64,000 nucleotides of DNA from contig CM019831.1 in the NCBI GenBank assembly GCA_009763385.1, forward strand, positions 14,968,080 to 15,032,079. The letters are read 5' to 3'. The position numbers and the translations under genes are program-made. Below are positions 22,262 to 32,428 of this stretch, piece after piece. Under the pieces are notes generated by a model. It was not told where the DNA came from. It saw only the letters and a program-made list of their open reading frames with translations, and ran no database searches. Within the stretch, counting starts at the first letter, position 1, and each line of letters begins with the position of its first letter. This stretch comes from Coix lacryma-jobi var. lacryma-jobi (taxonomy: Eukaryota; Streptophyta; Magnoliopsida; Poales; Poaceae).

Positions 22262-22990
22262 ATGGCGCCCCAGATATTTTCCCTCCTTATGCTCCTTGTA
22301 CTTTGTGCAAGTGCCGCTACCGCAACCATTATCCCGCAATGCTCACAACGTCCTCTTCTTCCCCCATTCCTCCCATCAGTGACAACATCTATATGTGAAA
22401 ACCAAATTCTACAACCCTACAGGCTCCAAGAGGCAATCGCAGAAAGCATCTTACGATCATCACCCCTATTTGCCCAACAACCATTGGCCTTATTGCAACA
22501 ACTACCATTGGTGAATTTTCTAGCACAAAACATAAGGGCACAACAACTGCAACAACTGGTGCTACCTGCGATCAGCCAAGTAGCTATGGCAAACCTTGCT
22601 GCATACTCCCAGCAACAACAGTTTCTTCCATTCAACCAACAAGCTAACCTTGTTGCGTACTCCCAGCAACAACAGTTTCTTCCATTCAACCAACTAGCAA
22701 ACCTTATTGCGTACTCCCAGCAACAACAATTTCTTCCATTCAACCAACTAGTTGCAGTGAACCCCGTTGCATATTTGCAGCAGCAACAACTACTACTACC
22801 ATTCAGCCAGCTAGCTGCTGCGAGCCCTGCCGCTTTCTTGCCACAACAACAACTGTTGTCATTCTACCCGCAAGCTTTGGCTAACGCTGCCAGCATACAG
22901 CTACAACAGTTGCTGCCACTCATCCAACTTGCTTTGAGAAACCCAGCAGCCTCCTGCCAACAACCCATTGTTGGCGCTGCCCTCTTTTAG
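22262..22990 (+). CDS. Alpha-prolamin, 19-kDa type (kafirin/zein), intact
   Basis: Seed-storage protein deposited in endoplasmic-reticulum protein bodies of the endosperm. The start at 22262 (AACAATGGCG) is chosen over an in-frame ATG at 22232 because it begins the family signal peptide, MAPQIFSLLMLLVLCASAATA, cleaved before TIIPQCSQ. The intronless frame gives 242 residues, near the usual length. Family landmarks are NQILQPYRLQEAIA, the block around LAQNIRAQQLQQLVL, then about nine glutamine-rich repeats, and the C-terminus QQPIVGAALF. Three consecutive repeats are almost identical at DNA level (54-bp units). A polyadenylation-like AATAAA lies at 23019-23024. No premature stop is seen. Confidence 0.95.
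   Translation: MAPQIFSLLMLLVLCASAATATIIPQCSQRPLLPPFLPSVTTSICENQILQPYRLQEAIAESILRSSPLFAQQPLALLQQLPLVNFLAQNIRAQQLQQLVLPAISQVAMANLAAYSQQQQFLPFNQQANLVAYSQQQQFLPFNQLANLIAYSQQQQFLPFNQLVAVNPVAYLQQQQLLLPFSQLAAASPAAFLPQQQLLSFYPQALANAASIQLQQLLPLIQLALRNPAASCQQPIVGAALF
22592..22753 (+). repeat. Three 54-bp in-frame repeats in the prolamin gene
   Basis: Units start at 22592, 22646 and 22700, each encoding NL(A/V/I)AYSQQQQFLPFNQ plus two residues. Near identity shows recent internal duplication; the downstream repeats are more diverged. Each unit adds 18 residues without shifting the frame. Confidence 0.9.
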
Positions 22991-23514
22991 ATTGCTTATG
23001 AGTTGTAATTTGAACAATAATAAAGTTGTTAGGCTGATGTGTGTGGCTTCTCACAAATAAGAAATCATATTTCCGGATTCTAATGTGCTGCTGATCTCGA
23101 AGTGTGTTCTGCAATTATTTTTCCCCTAAGATCGAAAGTAAGGATTTATAAATCATCCTTACGGTGTGATACTCGATTAATTGAACAATACCACACACAA
23201 ACATCTCGAGCTTGGCAGTATAATCTCAAAACATATGGGTACTTTAATTTGCCAATCTATAACAATTGATATTATATTATAATCGACATAATCAAATAGG
23301 GCATAGATTATAATAATCCAATCTATATATAATGATTAATATTATATTATATAATCGTCATACGATCAAATAGAGGTTCAAAATGTCATTTGCACCCATC
23401 GAAGAAGAACAAAAACTAAATGAAAAATGAAAAAAAAAACTAAACAAAAATGTGAAGAAAAAAAAAACGTGTCGGTAGCTGCTGCTCCTCGTTCTTTGGT
23501 CTCACCATATTTTT

Positions 23515-24003
23515 CTATGGCTCCCAAAACGTCGTGATGGGCGCTGCGTAGTGGTACAAGAGCGAAAGATAGGCAGACAGCATGTAGAGGTGCGGGCCGA
23601 GCGGCTTCGTGAGCTCCTTCTCCAGCTCCTGCCGCGCCTCCGCCCACTCCTCGTCGACGCTCTCCTGCCATTCCTCGGGGTCGGAGAAGAGCATGTCCTC
23701 GCGGACCATGACGCGGCCGCTGTCCTCGATCACGTCGCCGACCCAGGCCCGGAACGCGTCGAACTCGTCGTAGGCGAGCTGCAGGCAGCCGATGACGGTG
23801 CAGATGGTGTCCCTGGCCTCGGCGAGCTCCTCCGGCGTGTAGTCTTCCAGCGTAGGCACGCGGTAGTCCTCCTTGTCCTGCGCCAGCACCCACCGGAGGA
23901 ACTCCACCGGCATCTCCGCCATCTTCACCATCCCCTGCACGCCGCCTCCGCCGTTGTCTGCTGCTGCTGCCGGGGCCCCGGCCATCGCGTCAGCAGCTTC
24001 CAT
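23515..24003 (-). CDS. Small acidic protein of unknown function, intronless
   Basis: I do not recognise the family. The 162-residue frame has consistent GC-rich third positions and is strongly acidic. It has an alanine/glycine-rich N-terminus, then a mostly helical body with VEFLRWVLAQDKEDYRVP, YTPEELAEARDTICTVIGCL and PEEWQESVDEEWAEARQELE. It ends in hydrophobic LYMLSAYLSLLYHYAAPITT. The start at 24003 is supported by a TATATA box about 100 bp upstream on the minus strand (24099-24104). It lies inside the prolamin cluster in opposite orientation; nothing links it to storage proteins. Other frames overlapping it are shadows. Confidence 0.8.
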   Translation of the reverse strand: MEAADAMAGAPAAAADNGGGGVQGMVKMAEMPVEFLRWVLAQDKEDYRVPTLEDYTPEELAEARDTICTVIGCLQLAYDEFDAFRAWVGDVIEDSGRVMVREDMLFSDPEEWQESVDEEWAEARQELEKELTKPLGPHLYMLSAYLSLLYHYAAPITTFWEP

Positions 24004-24104
24004 CTCCGGCCGCGAGATGATGCCGAGATCGAGAATCGACGATGCTTTCTTGCTTTTGGCCGCAAAGAGAGAACGAACGTGTGCTCCAACTAGCTAGCTA
24101 TATA

Positions 24105-25039
24105 TGGCTGCGGAAAACTAGATTCCTCTCTCTCTTCTGCTGGTTGTCAATGTCAATCCGGCGATCTGTGCGCGTCGTCTGATTATATAATCTATCTACT
24201 ATGCTGGGGGAGAGTATTTGCGAATCCGAGTCGATCGTCTGCTCCGGTTACAATTCACGTAGTCTGCTCCGCTTCCTTTTCGGAATTGATCGATGGGTGT
24301 AGGCTGCAGCAGCCGAGTTGGACTCCTCGTTGTTGCTATACTACTTCTCCCTACTTAAGGTTGATAACTACGGATTTGTAACTGTTCGTTCATGAACGTG
24401 TCTCATTTAAGGTTGATGTAGTAAAAAAGTTCAATTTTTTGCCATAATAAATCGGTTGAGTTTTTCCAAATGATAAAGATATTTTCTTAAAAAAAAAGGT
24501 TCCCAAATATGATAATTTTAGTAACTCGTTAAATATTTATAAAAAAAATTATATTTGGTAAAGTACATAGAAACGAGATGTTCAGAGACGCCTCCACTTT
24601 TTCCAGAGACCGTGTTATACCGTGAACCATTTCTAAAACTCGTTTCTGAGGACAGTCCACTTCTATAAGTCTATTTTTAGAGATGGATGGTATTTCGAGC
24701 TACCTCTAAAAAAAAAAGATTCTTTCAATTTTCAAAGGTGGCAGAAACAACAGCTCCTATAGAAATCAAATTTCTAGAGACGTGACTATATATAGCACTG
24801 TAGCTAGATGAAGATAAACCCTTTAATCAAAGCTGTGTAGATTGAAGAGATCTACAACATTTTAGTCGATAACTTTTCATTTGAAACCATTTGTAGTCCC
24901 AAAATTATGTTTTCAGCTCTCAAAATTTGAAAGTTATATTCTTTTTATTTTTCAAATAACCTCGGATGAAGGGCCACTCTAAACCAAAAGATATATTGCT
25001 CGATGAGATTTAAGACTTTCCGGTTCCAATTTTTTTCAT
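24105..25039. other. Intergenic stretch, probably transposon-derived in part
   Basis: 24105-24350 is the upstream region of the minus-strand gene. From about 24540 to 25040 AAAATTTGAAAGTT, GATCTACAACATTTTAG and TTTCAAATAACCTCGGATGA resemble sub-terminal sequence of the CACTA-like insertion at 57733-58703. No TIR pair could be fixed. Confidence 0.35.
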
Positions 25040-25826
25040 GTGAAATTGTTTAGTAATCACTTGCTTGCTCCTACCAGTGCTATTATTCTATTGTTCCTCC
25101 CACCAATTACTCCTATGGGGGTACAAACACTTGGTTGTGCAGGTCTATAGGCTACAGTAGGTGCTCACAACGAGTATCCTACAATAACCAAATTGCTCAG
25201 TTGCAACAACAGTTCTCAGCTCATCTAACGGTACACACCATCATAGTGCAACAACAGTATCAATAGTTCCTACCCGCGGACAATTAACTAGTTGTGGCGA
25301 ACCATGTCGTCTACTTGCAACAGCAAGACCTGCTTCCCATAAACTCATCGGCTACGGTGAATGGCCTTGTAAACCTGCAATCAGTGGCGGATGCAGGATT
25401 GGGGATAAGGGGGGGCTAAAACAATATAGATGTTGATTTGGATGAAAAATTAATGGTGATTTTAAGCTTTTTCTACAGTAATTTTAGTGATAATTAGGTA
25501 TTTAGGGGGAGCTGGAGCCCACCCAGCCCCCCATGTGGATCCGCCACTGCCTGCAATAACAAAAGATGCAACAGTTCCTGCCAGCGCTTAGTCAACTAGC
25601 CTACTTGCAATAGTAACAATTGTTTTCGTTCAACCAATTTGTTGTGGCAAACGCCGTTGTGTACCTGCAACAACAGTAGCCGCTTTTGTTTAACCAGATG
25701 CAGTGGCTAACCTATTGTCAACCACCTTCCTGCCACAGTAACAATTGCTTCCATTCAACAAGATATCTTTCTTGAACCATGCCTTGTCGTGGCAGCAACA
25801 CAACTTTGGAGGTGTCCTATTTCAAG
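25040..25826 (+). pseudogene. 22-kDa-type alpha-prolamin pseudogene
   Basis: Glutamine-rich prolamin repeats are readable with the order seen in 22-kDa kafirins (QLQQQFSAHLTVHTI, then PINSSATVNGLVNLQ, then the C-terminal ISFLNHALSWQQ and an altered end). At least six Gln codons are now TAA or TAG (for example near 25266, 25557, 25609, 25612, 25677 and 25738), the start codon is not recognisable and the stop has mutated. A hAT MITE sits in the middle. It retains some N-terminal sequence that the next copy at 26753 has lost. Confidence 0.88.
25382..25549. mobile_element. hAT MITE in the 22-kDa-type pseudogene
   Basis: CAGTGGCGGATGCAGG on the left is complementary to GGATCCGCCACTG on the right. 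It is flanked by the exact 8-bp duplication CCTGCAAT at 25374-25381 and 25550-25557. The length is 168 bp. The 8-bp duplication and CAGTGGCGG ends place it in hAT. Confidence 0.94.
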
Positions 25827-26276
25827 ATTACATATGAGTTATACTTGATAACTAACATACGATGCTTATGTGTGCAACTTCCCACAGAATCATTATATTA
25901 ATTAAGATTTATCTGAGTATGTTTCTTCATTGTTTTCTCTGACAATTGAAAACATAGAATCATAACTATAGGCACATGCTTGATTAATACATAGACAATA
26001 TCACATTATGTCATCAATCACAAGATATGCCAGTCCGACCTCTTGAATGTTCTTATTTAGCTGTGTGTAGGTGTTCGTAAGACAGATGCGACTGTACATG
26101 TGTGTACGTGAGTACTTGCATCTCTGGTACGTTGGTTTAAGAAAGTCATGGGCACATATGCTTTGCCAATTGTCTTTCAAATCAAGTGCATGTATACAAA
26201 GCAAAAAACTATAGAAGTTCATAAGTAAATGTACATGTGCATCCAAAGTTGTTATGCATGAGTACGCTGCTTGACA
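25827..26276 (+). repeat. Tandem duplication unit: prolamin 3' flank, copy 1
   Basis: This flank matches 27382-27795 almost base for base in order (ATTACA..AGTTGTACTTGA, then TGCTTGATTAATAC, TCACAAGATATGC.AGTCCGACC, CATGGGCACATAT, then GTGC.TCCAAAG). Together with the gene and next promoter it defines a tandem duplication unit of about 1.6 kb that produced the 22-kDa-type copies. Confidence 0.85.
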
Positions 26277-26434
26277 ACTTCTAACATAACTACTATGTAT
26301 ACTTCAACCATGAGTACACTGCTACAACAGAGTCTGTTGGTAAAGGCTTTGATTCACATGAGGAAGTCAAAACTTTACGTACTCATCATGTTAATAAAGT
26401 GGAACAAATATTATGTGGCCAAGGCTTTATCGTG

Positions 26435-26673
26435 TGAAAAGGTGAAGTTATCATGTATGTCATTCTTCATGTGTCTAGAAAACTCCAATATAGAAAAGGG
26501 TATTTTTTCTAGCACATAGTGGAAACTGTCTTGCCAACACATACCATATAATCCAATGACACGGATAACTACCTGTCGAAATTGACTAGGTGCCATATCA
26601 TCTCTAGCTAATCCATTGTTTGGCAAAATCCAACATATGAACAGATATACATGACCTCTCACTTGTATAAATA
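26435..26673 (+). promoter_or_regulatory. Promoter of the second 22-kDa-type copy
   Basis: A variant prolamin box TGAAAAG lies at 26435-26441 in the context GTGTGAAAAGGTGAA, 318 bp before the ATG. TATAAATA is at 26666-26673. The position of the Opaque2 site shows only GTGCCATATCATC near 26591, so the ACGT core is lost. Weakened O2 response would be expected if the gene were otherwise functional. Confidence 0.7.
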
Positions 26674-26752
26674 GGTCTCAAACCAATAGTTAATCCATCA
26701 CCCATATATTGACAACAATCAGAAACTTGCTAAGTGAAACACACTAGCAACA

Positions 26753-27381
26753 ATGGCTGCCAAAATATTTGCCCTCCTTGCGCTCCTTGCTCTTTCAGTG
26801 AGCGCTGCAACTGCGTTCATTATTCCACAGTGCTCACGGCGAGCATCTTACAACAACCATTTTCCCAATTGCAGCAACAGTCCTCGGCTCATCTAATAGT
26901 GCAGACCATCGTAGCACAGCAGCAACAACAACAACAGTTACTGTCGGTACTTAGTCCACTTGCTATGGCGAACCTTGCCGCCAACTTGCGGCCGCAACAA
27001 CTGCTTCTTGTAAGCCCACTGGCTGCAACAAACACCATTGCATACCTGCAACAACAACAACTCCAACAGTTGTCAACGTTCAGTCAACTAGCTGTGGCGA
27101 ACCCTACCGCTTACCTGCAACAACAACAGATGCTTCTATCCAACCAATTGGTTGTGGCGAATGCCATTGCATACCTACAACAGCAGCAGTCGCTTCCATT
27201 TAACCAATTGGCTCTTGCAAACGCCGCAACCTACTACCAGGAACAACATCTGCTGCTAGTTAACCCATTGGCCACCGCCTTCCTGCAGCAGCAACAATCA
27301 TTCCTGCCATTCAACCAGATATCTTTGATGAACCCTGTATTATCGTGGCAGCAACCCATCGTTGGAGGTGCCATCTTTTAG
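26753..27381 (+). pseudogene. 22-kDa-type alpha-prolamin with N-terminal deletion frameshift
   Basis: The ATG at 26753 begins a normal signal peptide (MAAKIFALLALLALSVSAATA) and IIPQCS, but the reading then shifts and meets TAATAG at about 26895. The rest of the protein, from SILQQPFSQLQQQ to the proper end QQPIVGGAIF and TAG at 27379, is open in another frame (the one that contains 26734). The segment between the IPQCS motif and SILQQ, about 35 residues in other family members, is missing, so one deletion explains both the gap and the shift. The body has no stops, so this inactivation looks recent. A frame from 26734 lacks a signal peptide and is unlikely to be used. Confidence 0.92.
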
Positions 27382-27795
27382 ATTACAAATTAGTTGTACT
27401 TGAGAACAAAGTTCTCGCATTGACGTGTCCAACTTCCGAGAAATAATCAATACATTGGTTGAGAATTATCTGAGTGTATTCCTTAATTGTTTTCTCTATA
27501 TAATTATTGAAAACATTGAATCAAAACTTTAGACACATGCTTGATTAATACCTAGATAATACCACATTACTTCATCAATCACAAGATATGCTAGTCCGAC
27601 CTCTTGAACGTTCTCATTTGGTTGTGTTCGTAAGATAGATGCCTCTATACGTGCATCTCTTGTATGTTATTTTAAGAAAGTCATGGGCACATATATGCTT
27701 TTACCATTGTCTTTCAAATCAGGTGTGCGTATACAAAGTAAAACATAATTCATGACTAAATGTACATGTGCGTCCAAAGTGGTTCCGCAAAGTCA
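27382..27795 (+). repeat. Tandem duplication unit: prolamin 3' flank, copy 2
   Basis: Second copy of the 3' flank seen at 25827-26276. The match ends near 27795 (GTCCAAAGTGGTTCCG), where foreign sequence starts. The promoter that should follow appears only at 32036, showing that about 4.2 kb was inserted here. Confidence 0.85.
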
Positions 27796-28109
27796 TACCT
27801 CTTAATTATTGATTTTTTAGTAAATATGTGTTGCATATGTTTTTACCTTGGAGTAAAATTGTATAAGCCACCATAATATTGTAGATAAATAAGGAAATCT
27901 TTAGAGCCCATGAACTTGACAAGACCAAGGTCATTAAATCAACTATTAATAATAATTTCAATGTCTGTAACAACAAAGTACAAAACTCTATGCCAAGTAT
28001 AGTAGTAATAAGCATTCCTATTTTGTACATCAGGGGTTGTTTAAACCCACTCAACATTGGAGCCACCAGAGAATTCGGAGCATTGGTGGCTCATTCTGGT
28101 GCCGACACC
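27796..28109. other. Inserted sequence of unknown origin before the Helitron
   Basis: AT-rich with an 86-codon minus-strand frame lacking motifs. Near 28050-28105 a short inverted repeat (GGAGCCACCAGAG / TGGTGGCTCATTCTGG) suggests a transposon end. It does not match prolamin sequence. Confidence 0.35.
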
Positions 28110-31100
28110 TGTCCTAGTCTATTTTGCAAAAGGGCCCTCTGATTTCTCGACAATCAACCCGCGGTCCAATTCAGAACACACCTGCTCCCACCCCGCAACC
28201 CTAGCCTGATTCACTTCATCCTCTCCCCTTTCCCTCCTATCCCAGCCGCCGCCGCTGCCATCGCACCTCTGCCTTTCCATGCCCTCTCCTCCCCGTGCAG
28301 CCTCACATAAACCGACGACGGCCAGTGGATCAGGTGCGCCTCCACCTGCTCGCATCCCCCATCTCCTTCCAGTCCCCAACCAAGCTGCCGCCGCCGCCTA
28401 TTTTCCATGTCGTTGCCGAGGTCGAGCGCGGTGGTGGCCGCTGGTGGGATAGACGCCTCTCCCGGCGAGAGATGAGGATCCACGCCGGGAGATGAGGATC
28501 CAAGCTGCATCCACAGGGCAGTGGTGGTGTGCGACGGCCAGCACCAACGGAGATGTAAGTAGCATCTCCCTCACTGTTTCTTCCTCTTGCTGCCTATAAC
28601 TTCCTTTACTTCCTCCCCTAACTCAAACCAATCAGATCTGCGTTAAGGGACCCTCGATCCGCGTCGAGAGATGAGGATCCACAGTCTATGCGAGCCGCAT
28701 ACTCGAGCACCTACAGCAGTTGCGACGAGGAGAACCCGACATCGGCGGAGAGGTGAGCTGTGTTAGCATCGTTGTCTCTCGCCGTCGTCTCCAGGATTTG
28801 TTCGGAAAAAATATAACCTTGGTCCTGTATTGCTTGGAGGTGCCATTAGCTCGTGAGGTTTCGTGGAGGTGGTATCTAATGGAGAACTAACCTCCAATGG
28901 ATCCATGGCTTGCACATGCCATTACCTCGCGAGGTTTCGCAACCGGATCCAAGATGCGAGGCTCCAATCGGTGAGGGGTTGACCATGGGGTCACGCCAGA
29001 TATGGCAGTTTCATGTGCTTTCTCAAGGTACCGGTGTCGACCATTCTCTGTCGCTCTTTGGATTTTTGCCCCCTCTCTTCTGCATTTGTTTCTACCCCGA
29101 TCCAACATATCTTCCTCATTTGTATTTTCGGTCATGGCGATTGAGTTGGTGAGATTCGAGTATTGACTGTGTCCTCATTTTCTTTGAGCTGAGTTCTGAG
29201 TTCTCCAGAACATGGATTCAAGCCCACGAGAGCGCATTTGATTAGAAACAAATAAATCTGGCACATTTTCTAAAGTTGTTTGTTTGTTGGTCAGCCAGAT
29301 TACATTGCACGCCAACTGTTTGATAGATTGCCTCCTTCGTGTGTTCCACGTGTTTTGTGCCTGTCAAAGTACATCATTTGTTTCAAAACGATATCCAAAA
29401 GCAGTTTGTTTTGCCTTCGAAGGAGGATAGTAAACAAACCTTCTCAGATACAGGAGTTTAGTGACATGAATTTTTGGCCTATGCCTTGAATTCATGTTGT
29501 GTCTTCTTCTGTAAGGTTTGATAATTTCTTTTCTTCGGCCTTCAGTAGTTGTTTCTTCAAGGATGCAAGAAAACTTGACCTTCGAAGGTCTTTTGGATGA
29601 TAGCAAACCTTGTATTTTATCCTTAATTATATGTCAAAAGTAAATTGTACACACAAAGTTTGATGATTATGGTATTCTTAGGATATTTTTGTTTGTGCTT
29701 TCTTCTCCCGTAGCTGCTCCCCTAAGATGGTTGCTGTTATTGTGATCCGTTCAGTCAATGCAGTGTTTGAGCATCATCTGCGGGTCAAGGTTTGAAGCTC
29801 AGGATGTGCCTTTGAGTGCTTCTGGTACCTTGCCTGCCAGTTCTGCATTCTTTTGTTCCTAACAGAAAAAATATTTGAAGAGAAAACTATGATGTTATTT
29901 TATCCTATATCTAGGTTCAACAAACTGCTACGACATATGATGCCTTTCTTATGAAATACCAATTTGCTCAGCTAATTAGGCCACTTCTGGTAATTAGCTT
30001 GGATAACCTGATTCACTTTTGGTCAATAACTGTTTGGATAATCTGTTGAGTTGGGCGTTCAAGATTTGTTAGGCCACTTATGTATAGCCACTTAATTATA
30101 TACTGTAATTGCTCTCTCAGGCACAAAAATGGGTTCATGTTTGCCTATTGGGGTGCACTGTCAGTCCGCCACCCTATGGGTACAGAATCCGTGCCTCTCA
30201 TCCTATACATCAATATTATGCCAAAAAGATGAATCTATATGATAGAGTTCTCAACTAGATAATCTCTCTGTTGCTTGCAAGCAGAATAAACATCGACAAC
30301 TTATCCATTGCACTCCAAGACTAACAACATTTTCTAACCTTAGATGTGTCTCTTTTCTCCTAAGACCATGTATTCCTGTAATCCTATGGATGCTTAATGT
30401 TTTGGACCATCGCAACAAGCAGCAGTATCGCAGGAAGCAGTAGTTATGGGATGTGCCACCTGATTCTTGTATGTTGTTAGTAATGGGATTATTTATTTTT
30501 TGTAAATCCAAACACCATAATATTGTTGTCAATTTATTCCTAACATTGTTTGCTAATTTATCTATCGACCCAAATAATATATGGTGTGGCATGATCCCTT
30601 GTACCTAGCGTGCGTTACTTACCTATGCACATTAGATGTGTCAAGATGCTTAATTGCATTGCTCAAGCCAATGTTACCTTCATTCCTGACCTGTGTCCTC
30701 CCTCATGCTTGATATCTTTGAAATGAAAGAATTTATACGATTGACCAAATCCATGAATTTATCATTGTTAAAATGGAACACACACTTTGAAGAAGCGTAA
30801 CATTTCTCTTTTCTTGGCAGGTGGACAAGAAAACAGTTAAGACACATGCCTTAAAAGAAGCTTCACATTTATTCTGTGGTTGATTTGCTGGCTACACATT
30901 TGGCCTAATGCAGCTACTACATCGACTTCTTTGAGATGTCATTTATTCCACTTGTTCAGCTCCCAAGTTTTTGCAACACCATTAAATCAGACAGATCTAG
31001 AAAAGAGATATATGATCTTATCTTTAGATTTGCCAAGAATGTTTAAGGATTCATAAATTGTATCTTAGATGTATATATGTTATTCATAATTTGTATATAT

Positions 31101-31653
31101 GTTTTTTTCTTAATTTTGGATAATTGGATTGGATACTTGCCCTCTAAATGCTATGGTTCTTTCTTCAAATATATTTCACTTTAATCAGTTACCCAAATTC
31201 CTCGATGTTGCCTTTTTTATGCAGGTTGAACTGAATCAGTCACTACACCTGGTGAAAGATACCTTCATTTTCTAAAGATCTTGATCTACAATTGATGTTA
31301 CAAGAAGGATCCTGGACCTAACTAAGGATAGGCAATGATGACTGTAACAGAGAATATTCTAACATTCCAAAGCTCTTGATCTAAGGTTGACAGAAATATT
31401 ATAGCTGCGATGACCCATACAGTTGTACTATATATGCAGATGCTTGTTGATGTGATAACTGATATCCTTAATTTTGCATGCTTATGCCAATGGTGGTCAC
31501 ATATGTTGCTGTGATAAAGTGATATCCTTAGTTTTACATGCTGATGATAATGATGATATAATGGCAATGAATATGTGTATCATATTTATCAGTCATATTA
31601 ATATTTACTCTTCAAATCATTGCAGGGCGCCCGAAGGGCGCCTAATGTTCTAG
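28110..31653 (+). mobile_element. Putative Helitron inserted in the prolamin cluster
   Basis: The 3' end is diagnostic: a GC-rich hairpin GGCGCCC-GAA-GGGCGCC (31625-31641) followed seven bases later by CTAG at 31650-31653 with T next, as in plant Helitrons (hairpin, then CTRR, inserted before T). The 5' end is less certain; TCCTAGTCTATTTTGCAAAA at about 28110, followed by GGGCCCTCTGATTTCTCG, resembles known Helitron 5' ends, but it is preceded by G, not A. The interior has exon-like GC-rich sequence at 28190-28560 and 28640-28760 and AT-rich intron-like sequence after, as when gene pieces are captured. No helicase is present, so it is non-autonomous. Confidence 0.7.
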
Positions 31654-31663
31654 TTCTATGTAT

Positions 31664-31971
31664 CACTACAAGAAATGGTTGGCTTTTTGACATAAAATCT
31701 TTTTATGATGCTGACTTTGTGACGTTAATTATGACATAGTTATGTGAATTATGACATTAGTTATGTGAATTATGACATCAGTTATGTGTATTATGACAAA
31801 AGTGCAATGTCAAAAGATGATTGTCCTTCAACTCATGTCATAACTAACGTATTATAACACAAACTCATGTCATAACTAACGTATTATGACATAAACTATA
31901 TCATAATTAACGTCACAAAGCCCGCGTCACAAATGGATTTTATGTCACAAAGCCAGCCATTTCTTGTAGTG
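31664..31971. mobile_element. CACTA MITE, 308 bp, TAT target duplication
   Basis: CACTACAAGAAATGGTTGGC at the left and its complement ending CTTGTAGTG at the right, with TAT at 31661-31663 and 31972-31974. The interior repeats TTATGACAT and ATGTCATAACTAACGT on opposite arms and folds into long hairpins. Ends and 3-bp duplication define a non-autonomous CACTA. It lies only 10 bp from the Helitron end. Confidence 0.93.
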
Positions 31972-32035
31972 TATGTGCATACATTTTATACATACTAGGA
32001 CTTCAATTAGTCATGATGTTGTAGCATTTGTTCAT

Positions 32036-32428
32036 TCGCTGCTTGATAACTTCTAGCACAAGTACAAAACTACCATCCTCGAGTATGTTGCTACAACAAA
32101 GTTCGCTGATAAAAGGTTTGATTCACATGAGCAAATCAAAACTTTTCATACTCATCATGTTTAAAAAGTGGAACAAATATGATGTGGTTATGGCTTTATC
32201 TTGTGAAAAGGTGAAGTTATCATGTATATGGTTCCTCATGTGTTAGAGAACTCCAATAGAAAAGAGCACTTTTTTCTAGCACGTAGTGAAAACTGTCTTG
32301 TCATCACATACCATATAATCCAATAACACTGATAACTATCAAAATCGACTAGATGTCATGTCATCTCTAGCTAATCCATTGTTTGACAAAATCCAAGATC
32401 AGACTAGATACACATGAGCACTCACTTG
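32036..32428 (+). pseudogene. Orphan 22-kDa-type prolamin promoter, gene missing
   Basis: From CGCTGCTTGATAACTTCTA to CACTCACTTGTAT this matches 26265-26669 in order, including the variant prolamin box TGAAAAG at 32204-32210 and CATATAATCCAATAACAC. The match ends within the TATA box (CTTGTAT followed by CCGC, where the intact copy has CTTGTATAAATAGG), and no prolamin coding sequence follows. It is the promoter of a third tandem copy whose gene was deleted or displaced. Confidence 0.88.

Noticed and set aside
22417..22743. Minus-strand 108-codon frame with NGRNCCCWEYA repeats
   Set aside because: It is the antisense of the prolamin repeats.
26734..27381. An intact 215-residue prolamin starting at 26734
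   Set aside because: The frame starts upstream of the real ATG, lacks a signal peptide, and exists only because a deletion shifted the body out of frame with the true start at 26753.
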